A DNA stretch of 12,785 bases from Clavulina sp. PMI_390 (Eukaryota; Basidiomycota; Agaricomycetes; Cantharellales; Hydnaceae). The notes below the pieces were generated by a model. That model was not told the origin of the DNA and searched no databases. It saw nothing but the letters and a program-made list of their open reading frames with translations. Shown in pieces: positions 1 to 8,698 of this stretch; within the stretch, counting starts at the first letter, position 1; each line of letters begins with the position of its first letter. The position numbers were made by a program, and so were the translations under genes. The stretch lies in assembly GCA_015039315.1 (NCBI GenBank), contig WIDE01000294.1, positions 1 through 12,785 on the forward strand, given 5' to 3'.

Positions 1-9
1 TCCCATATC

Positions 10-38
10 TGTAGCTTCAAAATTGAAGGAGCTACAGG
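10..38. repeat. Imperfect inverted repeat (possible hairpin)
   Basis: CTGTAGCT-TCAA pairs with TTGA-AGG-AGCTACAG with a bulge of two or three bases. It lies directly before the minisatellite. It is short and may be incidental. Confidence 0.35.
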
Positions 39-50
39 GCAAACAAGTAG

Positions 51-153
51 CTCCGGGGAAATCTGCCTTGACTCCGGGGAACAATACCATGCTCCGGGGA
101 ACAATACTCTGCTCCGGGGAAAAAAGCAAATTCTCCGGGAAACAACCCCACAC
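51..153 (-). repeat. GC-rich minisatellite, five 20-21-bp units
   Basis: The core CTCCGGGGAA (last copy CTCCGGGAAA) starts at 51, 72, 92, 112 and 133, so the period is 20-21 bp. The middle units read CTCCGGGGAACAATAC followed by four variable bases. On the minus strand the unit reads ATTGTTCCCCGGAG, resembling the second array at 11187-11340. No gene or obvious regulatory role is visible. Confidence 0.85.
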
Positions 154-1400
154 GCGGGCTGGGGTGTATGCTGTGTTGAAAATTTGAGAATCGGTGGGGG
201 CAAGTGAGAGTTTCCATTCATAGTGCATGCGGCCTACAGTAGTCTCTTCTCTAATAATATAGCATTGCAAGATGTTTGCGTGAGCAAACTGCTATGTTGT
301 GCGTCAAAAGTGAAATAAGAATGTGAATAATTCTAAAATCCAAGGTAATGTAGCGGAAAAATTGTTGCTGATTTGAAATAAGTGAGGGGTCGCGAAAGCG
401 CATATGCAATCATCAGAGGGTTGAGAAATGGTGAGGCTATCGCTTGATGAGTCAAAGAAGGAGAGTTACAAAGTCATCAATGAGAAATAGTTGGTGAAAG
501 ACTGTTTAGAGTATATCTGAGGGTATGGATAGATTTACACATCAAGAAATCCTCGAAAGCGAGATGCATGGGAGCAGCTATCGTTGCCCTACATGGTAAG
601 ATGGGCTTTATTTGTAGCGGGAGTATCTTCAGTTCAGGCTCTCATGATTGGGTAGTTCAGTCGAATAAAGTGATGAAATCAAGCAATAAGCATTGTTCAG
701 TTCAAGTGGGAGTTCAGGAATGATTCATGAATTAGATTGAGTGAAAAAAGAGTGATGATATCTACATTTCACCAAGAGAGTTTCAACCGCATAGAGGCGG
801 GTAATCATTGGACACCAAAAGAATTGTTACCGACATGTGTACGCGGATCTCATTGATCTTGCTCTAGTAATATAGCTGACAACCCCCCTCGGGGCTCTGC
901 CAAATTCCTTAAAGTGCTCTTACTCGGTTGGAGAGTAAGGTGGGATAAGAATGATGGGGAAAGGTAAACAAATAAAATTGCGAGATCACGGTGGAAGCAG
1001 GAAGACAATCAAAGGATTGCATGAAATACAACATGGTACGAACACACCCAATGCCTCATGCACGACCGATCGGGCAAATCCACTGACTGGCAAGAACCGC
1101 CGTGGCTTCCAGAAAAGAAAACATCCACAGTGCAGAGAGGAATCAACCAGAGGCCGAGAGATAACCGACGTTGCAGCAAGACGATCAGTACGATTGGCAA
1201 CACAAAAGAAAGATGGCGACAGCAGCAATCAAGCCATTGATTGAAGATCGGAGCGGGCCTTCCGCGCCATGGGATGGCTTGCGCAGTGTCAGAGGAAGTG
1301 CGCCGATGTATGGACAGGCGGAAAAGGGGGTGGGGGTGCACGTGACCATTGACGGGTGGGGATTAGACAACGGACCAATCAAATCACTGCCGGCGGGATA
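154..1400. other. Intergenic; no supported gene
   Basis: 154-950 is purine-rich on the + strand with frequent stops in all frames. 951-1400 is richer in G+C and several overlapping short frames are open on both strands; the longest with a real ATG is + 951-1244 (97 codons, basic, low complexity of motif). None has a recognisable domain, and simultaneous openness of several frames suggests composition and not selection. Confidence 0.5.
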
Positions 1401-1668
1401 AACCTTCCCGGTTTTATAATATTAGATGCTAGAATCTTTGCGATGTTGCTTACTAATCCGAACATCTTATTTCCAACACGGGTCAATGCTGCGCTTAATA
1501 ATCATACTCACAAACAACATCAATTGTTTGGTGTTTGCGATTGCTTCTACCCAGGCTTTCGGAGTTCTCTGATCTGATTGCCCCAACAACAGCCTTTTGA
1601 GAGCTTCCCATTATACATTGATCTGTCATCTCATTTCCATAATCGCTTGTCTCAATTGCAACGCTTAT
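1401..1668 (+). promoter_or_regulatory. Probable upstream region / 5' UTR of the NLR gene
   Basis: This is AT-richer DNA directly before the proposed start codon. It holds a TATA-like TTTTATAATATTA at 1412-1424 and a weaker TATACA near 1612. Neither spacing is diagnostic and fungal promoters often lack TATA boxes, so the transcription start cannot be placed from sequence. Confidence 0.25.
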
Positions 1669-4600
1669 ATGGAGGAACGCACTAGTACACCAAATGAGAA
1701 ACGGCCAGACCCCGGTATCGATTGATCACTTGAGGGCCAGCTCCCATACTGATGCTTCCTTGACTCAACAGATCTTCTGAGACAATTTGGTGTCCCATCC
1801 GAGCATGAGCTATCCCGACTTCCTAAGAGCAAGGCTGCTGCACTGCTTGATCGGATTCATCTTGTGTGTCTACTTTTGTCTCCCAGACTGAGGCATCCCA
1901 ACGCCTGAAAGAACTTCATAGGATTTGCAAAACTATGAGCCTGCTTCTCCCCAGTATCCACAAGCTCTATATCTCTTCCAATACTGCTGCCACTACACCG
2001 GATCGCTCCCAACTGCATTTGCCATCAAGCATATTGAGTTCAATAGAAATGACTTTCTGAAACGAGGAGGGGAGGCTACACTCTACCATGGCCGCATGGC
2101 TGAGCACCGTGTAGTTGTGCGGGAACTTGTAGTTACGGTTGGAGAGTTGGAACAAAATCAAGGCCTTAACCCTTATATTCCGCTCGTGTACCATGAAGCC
2201 ATTGTTCACTCACGACTGGAACACCCTAATATCCTTCCCTTCCTGGGCATCTATCGTGAAGACTCCAAGTATCCGCTCATCATTCTGCCATTCTTAGAAC
2301 ATGGCTCACTTGAAAGTTTACTTGATTGCATGGAGTCCAGCAAGCTAATGGAGCAACCAAAGCTGGTCAGAATTGTGAGCCTCCCTGATACATCCATGGT
2401 ATATACTACTGAGTTCATGGTCAATTGATGGTTTCCCATGAAGCTGATTGGCTCAGCAAGAGGGCTGGTATACCTTCACACACAAGATCCACCCATACTA
2501 CATGGCAACCTCCACCCTGTATGCTCTCATTGATCAAGTGATTACTTCTGACTAATTCACATCCATTCAATACTGCAGGGAAATATCTTGCTTGATGAGT
2601 TTAACAACCCTATCCTCTGTGATTTTGGGGTGGGTAAGATCCGCCATGAAAAGTCATTGAGCCTCATGAATCATGTTGAGGGAGGAATAACTCGATTTGT
2701 GGCTCCAGAGCTCTGGGAAACGAATCACTCAACCAAAGAGAGTGATGTGTTTGCTCTTGCTATGGTATACCTCAATGCATGGACTGCTCGACCCCCATTT
2801 GCTGAGATTCAACAACGCTGGAGAGTAGCAAAAAGCCTCACTGAGGGTATGCGCCCAAAGGAACCTGTGAGAGCTGTTGCACTTGGTCCTGGTGCAAGGG
2901 CTAGTTTCTGGAACCTTCTTGCGCTCATGTGGGCGCAGGAGCCAGCCAGTCGACCGCAGGGTGGTGAGGTTTTAGGCAAGCTGCGGCACATATTTGATTT
3001 CTGTAAGTATTTCAAATCACTTACAAAGTCGTTACTCTGACTCAATTGATTGATGATTCACTTATCACAATACAATGCTTGCTGTTGTAATACACTTATC
3101 ATCTGGAATCTGTCTAAATCCAGCTGAAATGCCCTTGCCATCAGGATACTTACGCCTCCCATATCTCCCATTCCAGAACTCCAATGCACCCTCTACTGCA
3201 AACTTGCCTTCAAACACATCTTCAAGCAGAACAAAGCTGAGAGGCACACATGGTATGAGCCTGAAGCACCTCTACATATAGACTGGTTTAGCTAACAAAC
3301 TGTCAACAAACCTCCAGCTGCCTACAAGGAGCTCCAGCATCTTTTGTATGCTGAGGAAGCTGACAAGCTCTTGTGTGGCAGAAATCCAGAGAATGCATGT
3401 CTCCCCGGAACCCGCACTGAGATTCTTGGTGCTGTCATCAATTGGGCCAATGGAGATGCCATGCTACCTGATTATCCAGATCATCTGAGATCCATTGGCA
3501 ACAAGAAACGCATTTTGTGGCTTTGTGGTGTCGCTGGAAGCGGAAAGTCATCCATTGCCATGTCTGTGGCTTTGGAGGCACAGGAGAAGGGGTATCTTGG
3601 GGCATACTACCGGTTTGATAGAGCCAATCAGGGGAGGCTCAAGCCATCCAACTTGTTCACCACCATTGCACAGCAGCTTGCCCACAAGAGAAAGGCAACA
3701 GACACATTTGAGACAATTGTTGCTGCCTGTGAGGACCTTCCTCAAATATCCACTAGCCCATCACAGCAACTTCAGGACCTTTTCCTTCCACTTCTGAACT
3801 CTCTTAGCATGACTGCTGCACTCATTGTCATTGATGCAGTTGATGAATCTGGGAGTATTGGGGCCCGGCAAGGAATCCTCAGGTGCTTGGTTGAGCTAGA
3901 AGGGTCCCTTCCCACTTATGTTCAGATCCTGGTGACGTCTCGCTATGAGATTGATCTGCAGAAGCTTGTACCCAGCACTGCATTGCTGCTGATGGAAGAG
4001 ATTCCATCATCTTCCACATTGGAGGATATCTCCATGTACATTCAACACATGCTTCAGAATGTCTCTATTGGCGCAAGCAAGGGGCCATCAGGGGCTGAGC
4101 TGACTCAGCTTGCCATCAAGTCTGAGCAGTCATTCCAGTGGGCTTCCACTGCCTGCAGATACATCCAAGGGGCAGATGATGGTGATACTGCTGCAATGCG
4201 CATGGGCATTGTTCTGAGCAGTAGCAGCCACCTTCACTCCCTCTACACTGATATCCTTGATTCCTGGTTCAAAAACAGCCTGCATGAGACACTGCAGCTG
4301 CTGCGTTCCATACTTGGCCTTCTTGTGGCCGCCCAACAGCCACTTTCTCTGTCATCATACTTGCGGCTCGCAGATGGCCAACTTCCAATTGCTTTTGAGA
4401 TGGATATAGCAGCTGAGGCCCATAAGCTTGTGCACTGCCTTTCATCTCTGCTATCTGGGACAAAAGACCACAGCTCCCAGCTGGTGCCTTTCCATAGCTC
4501 ATTCACAGACTTCCTACAGAGCCATGAAAAAAATGAAAGGTACAGGGTGGATGTCAGCAAATCCAATCTAATCCTCGCATCTGGCTGCTTTGATACAATG

Positions 4601-7600
4601 AAGGATAAAGAGAAGGGACTGAAGTTCAATATCTGCCAGCTTGAAACCTCCACCAGACTGAATTCTGAGGTACCCAATCTTTCTGCTCTGGTTGAGAACC
4701 ACATTGGAGATATATTGGGCTATGCGTGCCAATTCTGGGCTACACACTGTTCTAGGATGACAAATGATCCAGAAGGCAAAATAATAAATTCAATACAGAT
4801 GCTATTAACATCCAGCAAGCTGTTGCACTGGCTGGAAGTGATGAGCCTCAAAAATGCATCTGCAACTGATGCTCTTGCTTCTCTTACTATTGGACCACTG
4901 GTAAAGCAAATATTCTGCTCGCTCCATAGTAAGGCTGTCCTAATTTTCCTTTTGCAGATGCAGCAGGGAATTAACAACTGTGTGATGGAGGCCTTGAGAT
5001 TTACCTCCTACTTTGCCATTCCAACTTCACTTAGTGCACCTCATGTGTATCTCAGCACCATACCATTCATTCCTAAATTGTCACCCCTATCCTCCTTGGC
5101 AAAAGATTATAGTTGCGCATTAAAAGTGGAGCAGGGCAGAATCAATGTGTGGCCTGGCTTGCAGCAGCAAAGGCAAGCCGCCAAGAATGATGTGATTTCT
5201 CTAGAGGTGTCATCCACAAATGCGGTTTTGACAGTAGGGAATGAGAATGGGGAGATTCAACTGTGGGGCATTAGAAGTGGAAAGCAGGAAGAAATGTACC
5301 TCAGAGTATCTCACCACTCAGTCACCACTGTGGCATTTTCACCAAGTGGATCTCTCTTAGCCTCTGGCTCCCAGGACAAGACCATCAAGCTGTGGGATGT
5401 TGAAAACCTGGAGGCCATAGGAAAGCCTTTCATTGGCCATGGTGCAGAAGTCACATCTGTGCAATTCTCACCAGATGGAGCACTCCTGGCCTCTGGCTCT
5501 GCTGACACAACTGTCAGACTGTGGAATGTCAAATTCTGGAAAGTTATGGGAGCTGCTCTCACAGGGCATAAGTCCGCAGTCACATCTGTAGCATTTTCAC
5601 CAAATGGGGCTCTCCTGGCTTCTGGCTCTTCTGACAGGACCATCAGGCTGTGGAATGTTCAGTCCCAGATAGCAACAGGAGTGCCACTAAATGGCCATCA
5701 TGAGTCAATTACATCTGTGGCATTTTCACCAGATGGAATGATCCTGGCCTCTGGCTCTGTTGACAAGAGCATCAGGCTGTGGGATGTGAAGGCCCAGGTA
5801 ACCATTGGAGTGCTTGGCCACAATGCCCGGGTCACATCTGTTGCATTCTCACCCAATGGTGCTATCCTGGCCTCTGGCTCTGGTGACAGAACCATCAGGC
5901 TATGGGATGTAGGGGCCCAGGTTACCCTTGGAGTGCCTCTCAGTGGCCACCTTGACTGTGTCACATCTGTGGCATTCTCACCAGATGGGGCTCTCCTGGC
6001 CTCTGGCTCTGATGATAGAACCATCAGGCTATGGGATGTGAAGGCACAGAAGGTCATAGGAGTTACTCTCTCTGGCAATGGCAGCCAGATCACCTCTGTG
6101 GCATTTTCACCAAATGAGGTGCTGCATGCCTTTGGCTTTGATGACCAGACCATCAAGCAAAGGGATGGTCAGTCCCAGGCAGCCATAGGAGCGCCTCTCA
6201 TTGGCCATTTGAATTGCATATCATCAGTGGCACTTTCACCAAATGGGGCTCTGATGGTGTCTGGCTCTCATGACAGGACTGTCAGGGTGTGGGATATTAA
6301 GACCCAGACAGTCATAGGAGATCCTCTCACTGGCCATGACGCACCAGTCACATCTGTGGCAGTTTCACCCAATGGAGCTCTAATTGCATCTGGATCTGAT
6401 GACCAATCCATTAGGCTGTGGGATGTTCAGTCCCGGACAGCCATAGGTGTGCCTCTCATGGGTCATGATTTACCAGTCACATCTGTGGCATTTTCGCCAG
6501 ATGGAATGATCCTGGCTTCTGGCTCTGTTGATAAGAGCATTAGGCTGTGGGACACTGAGGCCTGGGTAGCCATAGGAGTGCCTCTCACTGGCCATTTTAA
6601 ATGGGTCTCATCTGTGGCATTTTCACCCAGTGCAGCTATACTGGCATCTGCCTCTCATGACAGGAGTGTCAGGCTGTGGGATGTTAAGGCTCACACTGTG
6701 ATTGGAGAGCCACTCACAGGTCATGATTCGCCAGTCACATCTGTGGCATTCTCACCTAATGGAGCTCTTCTTGCCTCTGGCTCTGAGGATAAGACCATCA
6801 GGCTGTGGAACATCCACTCTCAAACAGCTGTGGGCCTTGCTCTTGTTGGCCATGACTCATCAGTCACATCTGTGGCATTTTCACCAGGTGGAGGTCTCTT
6901 GGCCTCAGGATCTTGTGACAAGACCATCAAGCTGTGGGATGTTCATGCCCAGGCAACCATTGGAGTGCCTCTCATTGGCCACCATGACTGGGTCACATCT
7001 GTGGCATTCTCACCAGATGGGGCTCTCCTGGCCTCTGGTTCTGATGACAGGACCATGAGGCTGTGGGATACTCAGACCCAGGTAGCTATAGGGGTGCCTG
7101 ATATTGGCAATCGCGCAGCAGACACATTGGTGCCATTCTTGATGGATGAAGGTCTGTGCACCTCGCATGAGGATCACAAGACAATCAGTCTATGGGATAT
7201 TCCCTCTCAAGCAGCCATAGGAGCCACTCTCATTGGCCATCATAGTTGGGTGACATCTGTGGCATTTTCACCAGATGGAGTTCTCCTGGCCTCTGCCTCC
7301 AATGATAATACCATCAGGCTGTGGGATGTTCAGGCCCAGGTAGCCATTGGGATGCCTCTTGCTGGCCATGATGACTGGGTTACATCTGTGGCATTCTCGC
7401 CAAATGGAACCCTCCTGGCTGCTGGGTCTCACAACAAAACCATTAGGCTGTGGGATGTTCAGGCCCAGGTAGGCATTGGAGTGCCTCTTGCTGGACACTA
7501 TAACTGGGTCACATCTGTGGCATTCTCACCAGATGGAGCTCTCCTGGCCTCCGGCTCTGATGACAAAACCATCAGGCTGTGGGATGTTCAGGCCCAGGTA

Positions 7601-8509
7601 GCCGTTGGTGTGCCTCTCACTGGCCACCATAAATGGGTTTCATCTGTGGTATTCTCACCAGATGGAGTGCTCTTAGCTTCTGGCTCTTGGGACAAGACCA
7701 TCCGGCTGTGGGATGTTCAGGCCCAAGCAGTTATAGGAGTACCACTCACAGGTCATGATTCGCCAGTCACATCTGTGGCATTCTCACCTAATGGAGCTCT
7801 TCTTGCCTCTGGCTCTGAGGATAAGACCATCAGGCTGTGGAACATCCACTCTCAGACAGCTGTGGGCCTTGCTCTCGTTGGCCATGACTCATCAGTCACA
7901 TCTGTGGCATTTTCACCAGGTGGAGGTCTCCTGGCCTCTGGCTCTAGGGACAAAATCATCAAGCTGTGGGATGTTCATGCCCAGGCAGCCATTGGACCAT
8001 CTCTCACTGGCCATGATGAGTGCATTATATCTGTGGTGTTCTCACCCAACGGAGTTCTCCTGGCCTCCGGCTCTCATGACAACACTGTCAGGCTGTGGGA
8101 TGTTCTGGCCTACACTAGCACAGGAGTCCCTCCCACTGGCCATGATTTGCCAGTCACATCTGTGGCATCCCCACAACATGAGTCTGTCCTGGCCTCCAGC
8201 TGTGATGATAATTGTCAGCTCTCAGATACCACGCAAAGACTCTCTGCATCATACATAAATGTTCCCCACTATCAACATTCTTTCCAAATATCCATATCCC
8301 CATTATCATGGCACAATACTCTCCACAATGGATGGCTAAAAGGGCCAGGTGGTGAGTTTATTCTCTGGATCCCTAAGGTGTATCATAAAGCACCCAACCA
8401 TGGGCATGCATTTTGTATCCTTGGTCCAAATACACCCCCATCCCTCTCTGTGAGAGCTGACAAGATTGTCCTTGGGACAGACTGGATCAGTTGTTACACA
8501 CCCCCATGA
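1669..8509 (+). CDS. Pseudokinase-NACHT-WD40 NOD-like receptor (fungal NLR/STAND protein), seven exons
   Basis: Proposed join: 1669-1714, 1772-1863, 1922-2374, 2444-2518, 2579-3002, 3124-3252, 3318-8509. This totals 6411 nt, giving about 2136 residues and TGA at 8507-8509. Domains: helical leader (1-80), kinase fold (about 85-360), linker (364-420), NACHT (about 455-640; Walker A GVAGSGKSS at 477-485, Walker B LIVIDAVDES at 575-584, TSR at 613-615), helical NACHT-associated region (about 650-1000), 24 WD40 units (1032-2050), C-terminal tail (2060-2136). All splice phases agree and restore family-like sequence at every junction, for example HGNLHP|GNILLDE and RGTH|AAYKELQ. The start ATG at 1669 opens MEERTSTPNEK; its context has T at -3 and G at +4, so it is the least certain part. 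Fungal NLRs are cytosolic receptors for non-self or xenorecognition and regulated cell death; that role is inferred from the family. No frameshift or internal stop is seen in the large exon. The alternative is two separate genes, with a kinase ending at TGA 3038-3040; I consider this less likely. Confidence 0.8.
1715..1771 (+). other. Intron 1 (57 bp, phase 1)
   Basis: Begins GTATCG and ends CAACAG, with a possible branch site CTGATGC upstream of the acceptor. It joins ...KRPDP to DLLRQFGVPSEHELSRL. The downstream frame is closed by TGA at 1750-1752 if the intron is retained. Exon 1 is short (46 nt), so this junction is inferred from frame continuity and protein-like sequence only. Confidence 0.55.
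1864..1921 (+). other. Intron 2 (58 bp, phase 0)
   Basis: Begins GTGTGT and ends TTCATAG. It joins KAAALLDRIHL to DLQNYEPASPQY, giving a spacing before the kinase fold like that of related Agaricomycete kinase leaders. An alternative acceptor with a better pyrimidine tract ends at 1954 (CTTCTCCCCAG). It is also in phase and would remove 11 residues (DLQNYEPASPQ). RNA reads are needed to choose between them. Confidence 0.5.
2375..2443 (+). other. Intron 3 (69 bp, phase 0)
   Basis: Begins GTGAGC and ends ATGAAG. Its length is a multiple of three, but it contains an in-frame TGA (2426-2428), so retention would truncate the protein inside the kinase fold. Removal joins KLVRI to LIGSARGLVYLH, the expected helix E of a TKL-type kinase. 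Confidence 0.75.
2519..2578 (+). other. Intron 4 (60 bp, phase 0)
   Basis: Begins GTATGC and ends ACTGCAG, with a CTAAT branch-like site about 25 nt before the acceptor. Removal joins LHGNLHP to GNILLDE, rebuilding the kinase catalytic loop exactly. This is one of the most secure junctions in the gene. Confidence 0.85.
3003..3123 (+). other. Intron 5 (121 bp, phase 1) bridging kinase and NACHT halves
   Basis: The donor is a textbook GTAAGT at 3003 and the acceptor is AAATCCAG at 3123. The split codon is T|CT (Ser). Read through, the kinase frame ends at TGA 3038-3040. The intron is twice as long as the others, but I see no usable AG in between that keeps the frame. Downstream CAG alternatives at 3144 and 3176 give a stop or the wrong phase. 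Confidence 0.65.
3253..3317 (+). other. Intron 6 (65 bp, phase 1)
   Basis: Begins GTATGAG, carries a strong GCTAAC branch site near 3291-3296, and ends CCTCCAG. Removal joins TKLRGTH to AAYKELQHLLYAEEADKLL, a continuous lead-in to the NACHT domain. A TAG in the upstream frame (3279-3281) would stop translation if it were retained. Confidence 0.8.
3420..4010 (+). other. NACHT NTPase domain
   Basis: The domain follows a lead-in typical of Agaricomycete NLRs (DKLLCGRNPENACLPGTR). It has a P-loop GVAGSGKSS, an FDRANQGR segment after it, a Walker B strand ending in acidic DAVDES, and LVTSRYEID as the sensor-like Arg motif. NACHT domains bind and hydrolyse NTP and drive oligomerisation of STAND receptors. 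All key motifs are present, so the switch is predicted to be functional. Confidence 0.9.
4011..5190 (+). other. Helical NACHT-associated region (winged-helix/helical linker)
   Basis: This region carries the features seen after fungal NACHT domains: SFQWASTACRYIQG, LHSLYTDILDSWF, LRSILGLLVAAQQPLSLSSY, LVPFHSSFTDFL and a Cys/Trp-bearing ILGYACQFWATHC. It is rich in Leu and predicted helical. In STAND proteins the equivalent region holds the receptor in its resting state and relays ligand binding from the repeats. The boundaries are approximate. Confidence 0.7.
6710..6898 (+). repeat. Near-identical internal repeat, copy A (WD40 units 12-14)
   Basis: This 189-bp stretch matches 7742-7930 at an offset of 1032 bp, which is exactly eight 129-bp units. 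I count two differences (CAA/CAG Gln and CTT/CTC Leu), both silent. It spans the end of unit 12, all of unit 13 and the start of unit 14. Similarity drops on either side, as expected for a gene-conversion tract or an old duplication later re-homogenised. Confidence 0.9.
7742..7930 (+). repeat. Near-identical internal repeat, copy B (WD40 units 20-22)
   Basis: Partner of 6710-6898. Beyond 7930 the copies separate: the unit-22 surface residues read SGSRDKIIK where unit 14 reads SGSCDKTIK. Confidence 0.9.
8290..8509 (+). other. Conserved-looking C-terminal tail after the WD40 array
   Basis: After the last WD40 unit the protein ends with WHNTLHNGWLKGPGG, FILWIPKVYH, then a hydrophobic stretch and VLGTDWISC close to the stop. 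Agaricomycete WD40 NLRs commonly end with a similar module (GW..GP....LLWIP ... GT.W..C), so the end of the protein appears genuine and not truncated. Its function is unknown to me. Confidence 0.6.
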
Positions 8510-8698
8510 GTCTGGGTATCTTAGAGCATGCATTCTGTACTGCCTCCATCTCAGTTAAGATCATTTGTGCACAGCATCATTGCTGCTTGTGTTGGAGAGT
8601 CTACCTGTGCACAGACCTATTTTTGAAGCACTTCATATACAAAAATGTACAAACATCCTACCCTTCCTTTTCTTCTCTTTCACTACCTCTTCTTGCAA

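Larger units (their letters stand above)
2064..3002 (+). other. Kinase-like (TKL-type) domain, probably a pseudokinase
   Basis: The N-lobe shows a glycine-loop equivalent RGGEATLYHG (residues 94-103), beta3 strand HRVVVREL and helix C HEAIVHSRLEHPNILPFLG with Glu138. The residue aligned with the ATP-binding VAVK lysine is Arg113. The C-lobe shows HGNLHPGNILLDE: HRD has become HGN (Asn219 for the catalytic Asp) and the loop lysine is His221. DFG (237-239), APE (264-266), a DVFALAMV helix F segment and a final RP (347-348) are kept, so the fold looks intact. Losing both the lysine and the catalytic aspartate argues against normal phosphotransfer. A signalling or adaptor role is inferred. Confidence 0.75.
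5192..8240 (+). repeat. WD40 repeat array: 24 units of 43 residues (129 bp)
   Basis: Units start at 5192, 5321, 5450, 5579, 5708, 5831, then every 129 bp from 5960 to 8153. The core motif is VTSVAFSPDGALLASGSDD with T-I-R-LWDV and a GH before the next unit. Every spacing is exactly 129 bp except unit 5, which is 123 bp (two residues shorter). Unit 1 is diverged; units 8 (start 6089), 16 (7121) and 24 (8153) are degenerate. The units form beta-propeller blades, in NLRs the ligand-sensing part. Most differences between good units fall in the three residues after GH, the residue after SGS and the one or two after the following Asp. High nucleotide identity makes this a coding minisatellite prone to unequal exchange and to assembly collapse. 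Confidence 0.95.

Noticed and set aside
51..340. Spaced repeats considered as a CRISPR array
   Set aside because: The repeat core is only about 10-16 bp with 20-21-bp period, units are contiguous, and the gene structure is eukaryotic.
951..1401. Several short overlapping frames, including a 97-codon ATG frame on the + strand
   Set aside because: Both strands are open together in a locally GC-richer patch, there is no recognisable domain, and no frame dominates.
3344..3344. TTG at 3344 as a separate start for the NACHT-WD40 protein
   Set aside because: It is not an ATG, and upstream in-frame sequence continues to a good splice acceptor at 3317, so the exon extends to 3318.
5311..6156. Long antisense open frames through the WD40 array
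   Set aside because: They arise because the 129-bp repeat happens to lack stops on the opposite strand; the protein is a periodic shadow of the WD40 coding frame.
6702..8258. Plus-strand frames rich in SHLWHSHLMELFLP-type repeats
   Set aside because: They are out-of-frame readings of the WD40 units with the same 43-codon period.
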